NCBI GenBank assembly: GCA_021234155.1
Contig: JAJEKV010000013.1
Location: 15,975,877 to 16,039,876, forward strand
Direction: 5' to 3'
DNA length: 64,000 bases
Origin: Isoetes taiwanensis
Lineage: Eukaryota; Streptophyta; Lycopodiopsida; Isoetales; Isoetaceae
Below are positions 42,641 to 53,964 of the stretch, piece after piece. The first letter of the stretch is position 1, and each line of letters opens with the position of its first letter. A model generated the notes under the pieces. The model saw only the letters and a list, made by a program, of their open reading frames with translations. It was not told where the DNA came from and did not search any database. The translations under genes were made by a program, and so were the position numbers.

Positions 42641-44127
42641 CCGACAAGAAGGCTCGCCCGCTCAATCCGACCACCGCATCCATCCACTTTGCTTAAGGAT
42701 CTGCGGTTTGAAGCCGAAGACCTCTATCGAGTACGCGGATCTTAAGAGTCTTTGTTGCTTAAGGCTTTTGTAATGCTTTACGAAGCAAAAGTCGGAGCAA
42801 AAAGCTGTTCGCGAGCATCAACTCATTCCACTCTTCATCAAAAAACTCCGCCATAGCCGCGAGAATAGCTTCCCTTGCTACCCCACTCCCCTGATCCGGC
42901 CAAGAAAAGAAGTAGTTTCTGCTGTTCTGGATCCAGAAGGTAAACAAATCCGTGTTTATTTTTTGGCTGTGCTTCAGTTTACAGAGATCTTAAGGTTTGG
43001 CTATGGCCGGTGCTTAGGGGAGCTATCCTGATTGAAAAAAATCAGGGCAAAAACAGGGAATGAATGACCTGTGCAACCTGTAAAATTTGTTGTGTATGAA
43101 ATCAAGCAGTTCTTTCTAGGTGTTTGTGCTGCTTTTCAAGCTTATCCTCTCTAGAGATTCCGCAACTATGGCTGCTTCACCTCCTAGTTTCCGGGGGCAA
43201 AGTCCCATACAGGGTAATTGATGTGGGCCTTAACCTTGCTTAGCAATGGCGGGTTCGGGTTTTGCCGCGGCGGATCGAAAATCCGCGAACTCTTCACTTT
43301 CTTTCTTTTGCAAGCATTCCCTGCCATAGCTCGTTGCCTGAAACTGCCTGCAAGCATCCTGCCATAGCTCGTCTCCTGCAAGCATCACCTAGCATAGCCG
43401 CCACGAAATTGCCTACAAGCATCCCCTGCCATAGAATAGTCTCTGCCATACCTGAAGCGCTATGCTCTTTAGCATGACCGCCATAGCTCGGCCGACAAAA
43501 TGAAGCTGAGCTATTTTTTTTTAGGGTTTTATAATTTAAACCATTGGATGTTTTACACTCAATCTTGACCGTTAGTTATGCAATAACCCTTATCTTAGCT
43601 AAATGAATTGTTTTGCATATATGCATATTGCCCCATAAAGATAAAGATCCCACTTCTGGAAGAGTAAATCGCACACCATTGAATGCCATTAGATATGAAG
43701 CTAGTCATTAAATAGGGCGGTCGCCCAATTTAAAAATTGCATGTCCCTTTCTTTGGAATGAATGATAACCTATTATACTAACATTTACTTGAATATTTGC
43801 AGGAAAATATCATTAATCCCATAAACAAGCATCTGCTAAAAACCCAGAAGAGTGTTCCAAATATTTGAAACTTTAAAATTGTCAAAAGCTTTCCTTCATT
43901 TGTTATTTGTTATTTCGGATCTGTATTGTCTTGTGCGAAGCCTAAAGTAAGATACCTTTCCCATTTCTTCATCATCAATTTTGACTACTTTTGTCGCCTC
44001 CTGACAGAATCATGCTAGCATATTCCATCGTTTTCGCCGTAAGAACCCTGTATCCTTAACAGATGCTACCATTTGAGATATTTATGGACTTGTGAAAAGT
44101 CCATATTTAATGAAATTGTGCTTTATA

Positions 44128-45330
44128 TAGTCAGGTGCGTCATCTTCTGCGACGTCGTCTGGATGGGTTGGGTCCCCCGCGCCTTCCTAATCCATATCCA
44201 CAAGGGCGGCCTGCACGGTCTGTGTAATGTAAGGGCATTCTTGCATACGGTGCCCCGGGCGGAAACACCGATAGCACTCCTTGTCCTTGCGTAACTGTTC
44301 ACGGGCCTCTCTAGGAATGGCATGGAGGATATCTGAAAGCCCCCGCAGTGTTGGTAGACTTCTCTGGTACAGTAAAGGAAACCTTCTTCTCAGGTTTTTG
44401 ATATCCAGTAGAGGCGGGAGGCCCTGGACTAGGTGAGCGCCCCCTGTACGGTGTATACTCCTTGTTCTGGGTGAAAGAAGAGGGTCGTGGTGGCTGGTAC
44501 TTGGGAGTGTCTCATCTGCCTCTACAACTGTCTTAGGGTCTATTGCTCGAACCATTTTCCTTAGGGTAGGGGATAAGCCCTCTATATACCCTTCAACTGC
44601 TCTACGCTCATTTATCCCTAGGACGTATAAGCGTAACCTCATGAACTCATCCGTATAAGACTGGATGGTCATGTTTTTCTGTTACAGGCGGTAGAAGGTT
44701 TGGATCTGTTGACAACAATGAGCCCTGGGCACGTAATGTGACTTGAAGGCTTTATCCTCTCGTGAGCGCATGGGAGCGGGCATATCCTTTCCACCAGATA
44801 CGCGCTGACCCTGTGAGATTGGTGGTGACAACTTTGCCGATATCTTTCTCTGTCATTCCGTATGACTTACCGAATTCCTGCATTTCATCCAACCATGATT
44901 CTGCATCAACTCCGGATCTGGTTTTCCCTGAAAATTGTGCCAATTTCTGGTTCTTCCAAATGCTAGTGATGGCCGAATCGACTGTTTTCTGATAATCCTT
45001 TTTGTTGGACTTTATATGGTCGGCCTCGTCCTCAGAGGAGTCAGAAGAGTCAGAAGACTCAGAGGTAGCATCCGAAGAAGAACTAGGGCGTGCCCTCTTA
45101 GATCGACTTGTTGTGGCGGGCACAGGTGCAGGTGCGGGTGGCGGCGTCTGCTGATTCTATGGAGCAGGAATCTCTGGTTCATACTCCTGTGGCATTTGGG
45201 GTGGATTGATTTGCAGTACATAGGCCTGGAGCTCAGTAAGTTGTCGCTTCATGATAGTAAGCTCTTGATCGGGGGTAAGACGGCCCGGTTGCACAGGTGT
45301 TGCCCAAGGGGGAGGGCATGCACTGTCTAA
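44128..45330 (-). pseudogene. Ty3 element 2 gag
   Basis: Begins near 45325 after an acceptor-like TCTTAG, with LTPDQELTIMKRQLTELQAY, and continues through a Pro-rich and Ser/Asp/Glu-rich linker to SWLDEMQEFGKSYGMTEKD and GSARIWWKGYAR (retrotransposon gag fold), then FMRLRLYVLGINERRAVEGY. The zinc knuckle CYRCFRPGHRMQECP (C-x2-C-x4-H-x4-C) is near 44250. One TAG (about 45160) and a frame change near 44700 break it. The reading ends at the inserted TIR element (44127). Confidence 0.88.
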
Positions 45331-45497
45331 GATAGAAACAAATTCAAGATAAGCATACTAATTCAATTAGTCATGACAAGAACTTTGCAAGAGAGAACAC
45401 TTTTATTATTAAGATGAAAACACGGTTACAAAAAGATTTTTGGAGTAACATACAAGAAACTGAAGTTAACAAGGAGGATCTTTAAAAACAAGCTAGC

Positions 45498-45878
45498 TTA
45501 GGGCTGAGTAAGGGGATAAAGGATAGAGTATCGAATACTCTCCCTTACTGCTCGGACCATCTTATACTTAGCCCAAGCTTGAATAATCACGTCTTGAAAC
45601 TCCCAAGTTGGGCTGATAATTAAGAGATTGAAAAGATCGCGGAGCGCATAAAATATCTGCCAAAGATGATCATTTGCATCGTCAAAAGCTTCCTGCTTAG
45701 TGCAGTCCCAATACGACCAACTTCGACGAAGCGTAAGCTTTAGGTGTTCGTAAGCATGGTTGCGAAGGATTGTAACTATCTGAAAGCCCTTGGTGGGGTC
45801 ATATGGCGGCGGCTCCTCCTCCTCCTCCCCCCCCCCCCCCCCCCCCCCTCCTCCCCTCCTCCGGTGGCCAAAGGCCAT
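45498..45878 (-). CDS. Hypothetical ORF with poly-Gly/Glu head
   Basis: 126 codons from an in-frame ATG. The head is Gly9 and Glu5, encoded by the G-run opposite the C-run at 45827-45848. The body is helical-looking with AYEHLKLTLRRSWSYWD, LWQIFYALRDLFNLLIIS and WAKYKMVRAVRES. It ends about 170 bases before the gag of Ty3 element 2 on the same strand. I recognise no domain. It may be an accessory ORF of the element or the end of the longer broken ORF at 45898-47330. Confidence 0.35.
   Translation of the reverse strand: MAFGHRRRGGGGGGGGGEEEEEPPPYDPTKGFQIVTILRNHAYEHLKLTLRRSWSYWDCTKQEAFDDANDHLWQIFYALRDLFNLLIISPTWEFQDVIIQAWAKYKMVRAVRESIRYSILYPLTQP
45827..45848. repeat. 22-bp C homopolymer in a pyrimidine tract
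   Basis: An unbroken run of 22 C on the plus strand, embedded in CTC/CCT repeats (about 45812-45862). The opposite strand can form G-quadruplex or triplex structures. Run length is prone to both replication slippage and sequencing error, so the ORF spanning it should be treated with caution. Confidence 0.9.
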
Positions 45879-45897
45879 ACTCTATAATATGTCTAAC

Positions 45898-47330
45898 TAG
45901 GAGCTAGGCCCCGCATCCTGATCCATTAGTGTAGGAGGGGGTGGTGGCCGATGGCGTAGCAGGGTAACCCCTGGGTCAACAGTGGCGGCTGCAAGGAATA
46001 GGCAACAACTAATGGGGCTGCCGTTAGGAGCTTCATGCTCATCCATGGTGCTATGTCTTGGCCCAAGGCGGTAAGGGCGAAGTCCCGACGCACCAACAAA
46101 TAAGTGAGGATGCGATAAGGAAGCTTCTTGTGGCCCGACAGGGTGGACAAAGCACGGAGGCTCCACCACGATGCTTCGGCTTCTGGGGCCAGGTCTCATG
46201 CCACAAAAAGGACCTGTCCTTGCCGGAAGGCTGATAAGAAGAAGCGTGTGAGGTGATTCCCCAACGCTTTACCCTGTGGTGTAACCGAAGTAGCTACCTC
46301 CTTATCGAGGCCCATAGAGACCTCTTCCTCCTTGAGCTCTTCTTTTTCCTTCTTAAGATGAGTGGGGTTATGATAGAGGTCTTCCCCTTCTTCATCTGAA
46401 TCGGAAGGAATATCGACCATATTAACGTTTGGGACGTGAGGTCCTATGGCCGTAAAGGCTTCCTGAGGAGGTTGAGATGCAGGATCTTGAAGTACAAGAT
46501 CTCTGAGCCGAAGAAGAGTATCAGCCGGCTCTATAGTATCCTGATGGAACTGGAGCAGATGTTGTACCTCCGGAGGGAGATCTACGGGTGTAAAATCAAT
46601 AAAGTCATCCATGCAATATTCAACCAGTTCATAGAGCACCTGTAATTTCTCTCGTCCCTTCAAACCGGCCACTACATGGTATGCCCAAAGAATATCATCC
46701 AACGGGAGGAACTCCTGGCCTTGGTGATAAACAACCGGAAGGGCATCCAATCCGGTCAAGCGTGCTCCCTGATCCCGGCGTGGCGGCATCTGTTCGGCCA
46801 ACTGCCTCCACCGGACAAAATCATCCATCCTTATATATTCGTCTTCTTCCTCATCTGAAGAATCGGGGATCTTGCCTTTCTCTGCTGGGAGGGTATCATC
46901 CTCCACATACTAATCCATGAGAATGGCCAAAGCAAAGGCCACTTCAAGGTATTGCTGGCCCTCATGCATGACGACGGGTGGATTGCGGCCCCATCGGAGT
47001 TTGCCCTTGAGGACATCGTATGCATGGGTATCTCCTCCGAGCATTTCCCTCACGACAGCTCGCTCTATCTAGAGCTGTGGTGGATCTCCCAAAGGAATGC
47101 AGAGGGGGAGCATCTCTTGGGTATAAAACTCAAGAAACCCAACATAGTCAGAATGACTTTGCATGTTGGATATAAGATCTATCTTCTGGAGCAGGAAAGG
47201 CTGTAGGAGGTCGAAGGGAACTTGGGGGTCCCAGTGCTCTCCATCTTGATACCATTCAAGTAGGTTGAGGTGGCCATTGGCGCTGCAAGGAATGGAGGAG
47301 GACGACGAATAGAAGGGTAAGGAATAAGGA
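45898..47330 (-). pseudogene. Long acidic ORF with in-frame stops, unrecognised
   Basis: One frame reads as protein from about 47300 to 45900, broken only by TAG near 47069, TAG near 46911 and TGA near 46197. A possible acceptor (CCTTGCAG) precedes it. Segments: HLNLLEWYQDGEHWDPQVPF, NPPVVMHEGQQYLEVAFALA, then YVEDDTLPAEKGK and the acidic SSDEEEDEYIRMDDFVRWRQ. Further on come PVVYHQGQEFLPLDDILWAY (an internal repeat of the PVVMHEGQQYL segment) and SDSDEEGEDLYHNP. It lies between the H3-like sequence and gag on the same strand. No family recognised; it may be an extra ORF of Ty3 element 2 or an unrelated host gene. Confidence 0.45.
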
Positions 47331-47517
47331 ATAAAACCCTAAAAACTGTTAAATACCTTTTTCACTTTCATGATGACGTCAGCACCCATATTTTAAATAA
47401 TTATTAAAATTATTTATTTATTATTAATAATTATTTTGAAACAAAGACTAGGAAGGCAAAATCTGGATTGATATTTATCCTTACAAAATTGTTACAAGGA
47501 AAATGCTTGAAAACAAG

Positions 47518-47982
47518 CTAAAGATGATCTCCCCGAATTCTCTGAGCAAGGGCCAGATCTTTAGTCATGATCATGATCCTCTTTGCGTGGATAGCGCAAA
47601 GGCTTGCATCCCCAAAAAGGGCTATCAAATAAGCCTCAGCAGCCTCCTGGAGTGCCGAAATAGCAAAAGTTTGGAAGCGGAGGTCGGTCTTAAACTCTTG
47701 GGCTATCTCTCGGACCAACCTCTGGAAAGACAGCTTCCGTAATAACAACTCCGTAGCCTTTTGGTATTCACGGATCTTCCGTAAGGCCACGGTGCCCGGT
47801 CGGGTTTTCTGGAAGTAGTCGCCCTCTGAGTCGGTGCAGGCTTCTTGGGCAAAGTATTGCCCGCAGAAACTGGATGGGGTGTTGGCAAAGATGGGTTTAA
47901 GCTGGTGGCTGCTGCTCCTCTTCACTCTCAATTCAAATTTGGGATGAATTGGGGGGGTAGGACCCCTTATTTCATGACCCAA
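47518..47982 (-). pseudogene. Histone H3-fold sequence without canonical tail
   Basis: From 47802 down to the stop at 47518 the frame reads [59 protein letters not shown] and [20 protein letters not shown], the full H3 histone fold. By eye about three quarters of positions match canonical plant H3. Loop 1 has H3 length (FKTDLRFQ), so it is not CENH3-like there. No ARTKQTARK-type tail is present; the same frame upstream is unrelated. A tail-like Pro/Thr/Lys sequence ([19 protein letters not shown]) lies in the next frame and would need a one-base shift near 47805. No in-frame ATG is visible. It is probably a pseudogene or the last exon of a divergent H3 variant. Confidence 0.75.
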
Positions 47983-48619
47983 AATGGCAAGTCCCTCCTG
48001 GCCAATCGATTTGGGCCAGGTGGCACCCCCTCATTGGTGATAATTAGTTAATTAGACCAAATTAGCATAATTAGGTTAATTATGCCACTAAAATCCATAA
48101 TTATCCATTGGTTTTGTAGGTGAACCCCCACTTGGGCCCTTGGGCCTACTACTTACTGGTGACGTGTCATGGTATGCATACGTATACCGTACAAATACCG
48201 GGAACGTCACATTTTTGCTCTAAAATTCTCGAGCTTTGTTTCTAGTGTATGTGTAGGTAGGTAAGTGCATGCTTCTTTCTCATATGTTCTTAGTTGTTGT
48301 CATGGATGCCCTTATGAGGGCCTATACTCACTCTTTTGTCATATATTCTTAGTGTTTCATGAATGTCTTTGAGGGCTTTTTAGACATTTGCATTTTGTCA
48401 CCTTAGCTACTTTGTCCCGATTTGCTCTATTCTTCTATTTTTGATTCCTTATTCCATCCATTTCATTATAATCTCTTGTTCCTCTCTTTTTTCATCATGC
48501 GTTTTGTTCCTTTCCTCTTTATTCGTTCATTTTATCCCTTGAAACATCTTTGCTCTTCTATTGTCGTGACTCCCACCTTTGTCCACCTCTTGACTCATAT
48601 CGGATGTTGATATTTGTGC

Positions 48620-48960
48620 ATAAGGACCTTTCTCTAGGATGTTGCCAACATGGTATGATGTAAAAGTTTCTTCTACTAAAGCTGGTGTTATGTGTGTGTC
48701 ATGTCTTCTTTCTACTATAGCCGATATTGTGCATGTGCCGTATGTCTGTGGTATGATGTAAAAGCTCCTCCTCCTCCTCCTCCTCCTTAAGTTGGTGTGT
48801 CTGCGCGTCATATATGCAATAAGATGTTGCCAATGTAGTATGACTTAAAGGTTGCTTCTTTCTCTTCTTGTTCTTCAGAAGTCTAACAAATTATAATGTT
48901 GCCAATGTGGTATGACATAAAAGTTGCCTCCTCCTCCTCCTCTTAAACTCTGACAGATTT
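48620..48960. repeat. Irregular tandem repeat with (CTC)n tracts
   Basis: Four diverged units contain GTTGCCAA(C/T)(A/G)TGGTATGA followed by (A)TAAAAG(G/T)TTGC or CTCCTCC (near 48639, 48740, 48823 and 48899). Two carry perfect CTC microsatellites (48767-48787 and 48929-48947). Confidence 0.7.
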
Positions 48961-49866
48961 CTAAGCTTAGTATAAGCCCAAAAATAGGTTTTATTGTAAA
49001 CGAATTTATAAAAGGCAATTTTCACTATGAATTCCTCGAAAATCTTGTCATTGCATTAGATTCTTGCATAAAATCTAAAATTGTTAATAAAAAACAAAAA
49101 AGTGCACTATGTATTCTTGCCAAACTGACCCCCTTAATTAAACAAGGTGCTGTGCACGGAGGGTTGTCGTGCCCCGAGAGTGAAGTGGCTTAAATCATAC
49201 TTCAAAGTCATGTTTCACAATCTATTAAAATTGCTACTTCAAAACAATAGAATACTTGATATTTGATTCTTGTTTTCAACAAGAATTTCATCCTTGATCC
49301 CTAAAATATCAGTCTCATTTGAAGTATATGAGAAATGAATTGTCACTAACCATCCTGATTAAAACAAACAAACATCCTAATGTAGCTACCTCTTAAAAAC
49401 CCATGTCAACATTTGTGCACCGTGCCATGGCTATTTTTGGCGTGCACATACACAACACCAACATCACACCACCATTATATAATGCTCTCATACAAAATTA
49501 ACATTAGAGCACAATAATTTTTTAGAAGTTAATGATTCTTTAGTCTTTACCATTGACAATAAAAAATTATCATATTTCTAGCCTTTGTTAGTAATGTGGT
49601 AAAATAGAGCATCACGAATGCCAAATAATTTGATGGATATTTTACGTATGTGAGTTCCGAGTTACAAACTTCGTGGAACGGCATGTCAAAACAAAGAATG
49701 GTCTGGTCATAAACACACTTGTCATTCCAAATAAAGGTGCGATGGTAACATAGAAAAATAAATAAACTTTTGGAAGCCCAAAACGCATGATCCAAGCTAG
49801 CAAGCTCTTCCTGTGAATCAACGAAGCCATTCACTCATTGTGGTGCAGTTCACATCTTTGAATTAT

Positions 49867-49898
<32 letters not shown>

Positions 49899-51560
49899 CC
49901 TTTGAAATCTGTCACCAGACTTTGAACTTGATGCCTCTTTGCAAGAAACCAACAAGTTCCAATAGGCAGCCCTAAGACTAATCAGGTGTATTAGTACTTA
50001 GGCCATGAACCGGCTATCATGTTTAAATTGTACCTTATGGATATTACACACATTCAACCAATTATCGTGTCACAAGATGTACACGTTTCACAAAATTATT
50101 TATCAGATTCATGCAACGCATAAGATACACATATGGTCCACTTTTATTCCATAAAAATATCTGCCCTCTACAAGTACTAGTATTAAGCTTAAATGAAGCA
50201 GGCAATATCCATCACGAAGATGTCATGTACAATTTACAGTTGCATTTCAAATAATAAAGTGTGAAGATTAATTCACATTTCTATGAGAACTTACCTATCC
50301 GTAAGCTTTATAAGCAAAACTTACTTGTCAATTCATATAATCAACCCGAGTCTTGTAAATAAGCACTTCTTTCAAGATAAACAGTTCAGACAGTAAACTA
50401 TTTTTGAGAACCTCCATCACTCGTTGTGATCTTATGGAACTTCACAATTAACGCAAATACACATAACATGGAGTAAAGAACCCTGTTACCTGCACCCAAA
50501 ACAACGAAAACAAGCATAAGAATGCTTGCCATGCTGAGAGTAGCAGGTGTCATGGGGTTCTTTAAGATTATCTCCCTTCACCATGCATGTGCAATAAACA
50601 CATTGTATGCAAAGAGAACATGGAAATAAAACACTAAGCTTAGGTAAATAATGACGCAGATCTACATCTAGCCTAGTTTACATTGTAAGTTACAGCAAAC
50701 CAAAAGGTTGGTGGTAACTAGCATAAAGCGCTGCTACTTTCCTGTGCATCAGATATGGCTTATATGCCTCCTACTCGCAATAATAGGATCTGTTGTCAAC
50801 ATGCTGCATGCACAAAGTCAGTGGGAGTATTTATACTTAGGCCAGACCTTAGGTCCATAATTTCTCAATACATAAGCAAACAAGTTAAGATAAAACTATA
50901 CACACATGCATTTAGCATGTGCCAACTGCCTCATGCAAGGGCTGTCATAGCAAAGTAAACTGAGGAAACTATACTAAAATACCAGCATGCATTTGCAACC
51001 GTGATGCTTCAACAAGCATACTAAATTTATCTCAGGTATGTAGCAACTGCCTCAAGTCAGGTTGTATTTGCAGAGTATGCCACTGGACCTATATTCAAGG
51101 TGCAGCTCCTTGTGATCTACAGTCATTGGTCATGGCCAAGCTCCTTGTAGACCTAGATCCTCAAGACAACTTAACAATAATCAGCACAAATCGTAGGCCT
51201 TACATTTTCCTTTACGAATGCATAGATACAATTGAATAACTACGTCTACTGGCATGGCCTAGCCCATTGCAATTTCAGATCCATAACTTGCAAAATTAGA
51301 CTTAATCAAAAAATTAGATCAAGTATGTCTTCAATCAAAAGACTATCTAAAAGCTCCACTACCGCAGTTACTGAAATGATTTCATATCATACAACTAGGG
51401 ATCATAAGCCATAAACCCCTTAGAACTTAGTTTTTGCATCTACACTATTCAGGAGAATAATCAGAGTAAGAAAATCTACTTTTAAAATCATATGAAATGT
51501 AAATTATTCTCAGAAATATAGAGCCTGTTCCCAAACCTGAGGAGGAGTGCTTTGCCTCGT
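48961..51560. other. No gene recognised
   Basis: AT-rich, with a 31-base poly(A) run at 49868-49898 on the plus strand. A minus-strand frame of 95 codons at 49547-49834 has no recognisable domain and starts with a non-ATG codon. The poly(A) could mark the 3' end of a retroposed plus-strand sequence, but no flanking duplication was found by eye. Confidence 0.4.
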
Positions 51561-51566
51561 AGATCT

Positions 51567-51893
51567 TCAAGTTTGCCTCGTAATTTGTCTTTCCTTTTCA
51601 TTGGAAAACTCGGGAGCATCCTGCACTACTACCATGGAACGTGCAGCATTCTTGCTCAGATCCGAATCATGCTGGAAGATACATATCCAGCCATATTTTC
51701 CACAATGCCTACTGCCACATTTCTTGAAACATCCAGCTCTTTGCTCATGATGCGCTTTGCTAGAAAACTCATGAGGATTTTGCAATCCCATGGATCTTGC
51801 TTCATTCTTGCTCTGATCTGCATCATGTATAGGAGTTTCCTGATCAACCATGTATAGATCTCTCATTTTCCTCTGTATGGATCCTTTGAACAC
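51567..51893 (-). CDS. Hypothetical ORF with internal duplication
   Basis: The frame includes two related segments, DADQSKNEARSMGLQNPHEF and DSDLSKNAARSMVVVQDAPEF, each followed by S(S/N)(K/E)...EQ/RQ. The repeat is also visible in the DNA (about 165 bp apart). Conservation of the frame across both units suggests it was once coding. No family recognised, no good start codon, and no neighbours in the same frame. Confidence 0.3.
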   Translation of the reverse strand: MFKGSIQRKMRDLYMVDQETPIHDADQSKNEARSMGLQNPHEFSSKAHHEQRAGCFKKCGSRHCGKYGWICIFQHDSDLSKNAARSMVVVQDAPEFSNEKERQITRQT

Positions 51894-51899
51894 AAGATA

Positions 51900-53960
51900 T
51901 ATAGTGCCATGAAGCCCGCAAACGCAAAGCGACCAAAAATACCTCTACTTTATGCATTTTTAAATAGACCGGAATTAGGGCAGAGCATACCGACTGTCCT
52001 ACAGGCCAGCCCACTCTGTCTAAAACTTGCAGGTCTTAGGCGATCCAGCTGGCGTTTCCACGGCTCTGTTCGATCTTTGCTGGAGCTTATGATCTTGCAA
52101 GAAAATATTCATAATATGTTCTCGTTCAAAAGAAAACTGAGTAACAAAGGCCAATACATTTGTTAGGATTTTCTGTCCATAATAATTTTATGACTTTTGC
52201 ATTTTCATATAAACCATGATGATCATATTATTTTTTGTGCAAGGGTCATATGCCCTTGTGCAGTGGACAATACATCCTACACATGGGTCTTGTTCTAGCC
52301 AAATTGCTAAAAGTTTCATTACATAAACTGCTTAGCAACTACATATGAAATTAACGCCACAAACCCTTGTCTTCTATTACCAACTCAATCAGAGTACAGA
52401 ATCAACATATTCTGGCATGTCACAACCCAATTGACTTTTCTGATTTAAATTATACAATTCATGCCTAAGGCATCATAATAAAAAAAAAAAAAAAAAAAAA
52501 AATGACTGCACCTTCAAGCTTTTCATTTCAATAAAATGCAAGAACGTTATTGTATAGATCCTTATATCACCCCGTTGGTCATAGACATGCTGCAATAATC
52601 TCAATAACTCTCTTCCATTCTCACATCCAGCAAATTCTTCTGCAGTTTCACATCACTTTTTACCTTAGTTGCATTCGTTTCTTTGGGAGGATCCACATGC
52701 TGAAAGAAGAAAATAACTAAAGTTGCTCCAGATTCATATAAACATTTTGCAGCTAAGATATTTTAAGAGCTTATTTCAAGTAAAATCCCCCCTTCCTGAT
52801 ATATCATACAAACAAAAAGTTCAAATTGGAAATGGAGAATAGAAACCAATACAGACTATTCTATTGAACAGAAATACTCCTGCTCTCATAAGTCCTACAA
52901 CTCAACTTCAGGATCAACCCTGGGCACTTAACACTTTTGGACGAACCATATTTATGCTTCCAATGAGCATGAAACATTAGCTAAAATTGGAAGTATATTA
53001 AGTTGTGCCATTTCTAGATCATATCTTATTACGACTATTCTCTGCAACATATTCCTACTTGGGTTTTGTTGGAGGTACCTCAAATGGTATATCACAATGG
53101 TAGGCCAGATTCATGGAATAGATTTTAAAGCTTCACAAATGCAAGCCATCTTCAATGTAGCATGTGCTTACCATTAAGTTCTAACTGATAATGCATTCTC
53201 GTGCACTGCCATGGCTGTCTTCTGAGGACGCATCATCTGAATAACGTCCCGCCTTAAAAAAAACAAAAGTTAACTAATTTTACATCTAAGGGCATAGAAC
53301 AAATGTGGTGAAACATAAGAAATCAGTGGACAAGATTGCGCACAAACTATCATCTTATTTTGGCTTTAGTATTATACTAGTAAATGTGTGCATGGCATTG
53401 CCGCGCATATGTAGGGCGTATGTTTATATGGGCCTTCTATATACAATAGTTACTATAGAGTTGGGACTCTTGCATTTATTTGACAAAATTGTTGTTAGAT
53501 GCAGATAACCCAAATTGAAACATCTAGATGCTTCCAAACATACGTTGGGCCACTTTGAAAAATCTAGATTTAAAGTGCTTGAACCCTCTCAGAAACTGTA
53601 AACCTTCAAACACCTGCACATTTTTTCTTCCCAGTATAACACCAACATGAGTTGGAGGAAGAGGTAAAAATATTGATCATATGTTTTATGCCTTCTTTCT
53701 TTGAGTCACTTGTGAAACATGTTTCCTTAAATGTATATGATTAGAAAATTGTTAGACTTGGTAAGAGGCGCCAGATATATAATATATGCAACAATGTCTG
53801 ACAGATCTGAACCATCAATTAACTCCAATTTAATCAAATGAAATAAAATAGAAAATGTGTGCCGGCCAGCGTTGCCATGCATACATGGCCCTCCAATAAT
53901 AGTTTTCAAAATATAGATTCTTGTTGAAGCAATTTTGCTTGTCTCTCTCCATGTAGCTGC
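51900..53960. other. No gene recognised
   Basis: AT-rich non-coding sequence with a 23-base A-run at 52480-52502 and no frame matching a known domain. It could be intron or intergenic DNA downstream of the dehydrogenase pseudogene. Confidence 0.4.
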
Positions 53961-53964
53961 TCCA

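Larger units (their letters stand above)
39541..44127. mobile_element. 4.6-kb TIR element inserted between gag and protease
   Basis: Inverted 20-bp ends TATAAAGCACAATTTCATTA at 39541-39560 and, reversed, at 44108-44127. A GGAC and AGTCCA-type motif follows at both ends. The Ty3 gag reading stops at the right edge and the protease reading resumes at the left edge. Flanks are T/A-rich (CCTAT and TAGTC), so the target duplication is short or ambiguous. Inside there is no recognisable transposase, only short open stretches (39629-39889 minus, 42759-42947 minus) and several arrays of GC-rich palindromes. It could be a non-autonomous element with captured DNA; the superfamily is unknown. Confidence 0.75.

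Noticed and set aside
47518-47982. CENH3 (centromeric histone)
   Set aside because: Loop 1 has canonical H3 length and sequence (FKTDLRFQ), without the insertion typical of CENH3; only the tail is divergent.
49547-49834. 95-codon minus-strand ORF as a gene
   Set aside because: Non-ATG start, no domain, isolated in AT-rich DNA; indistinguishable from chance.
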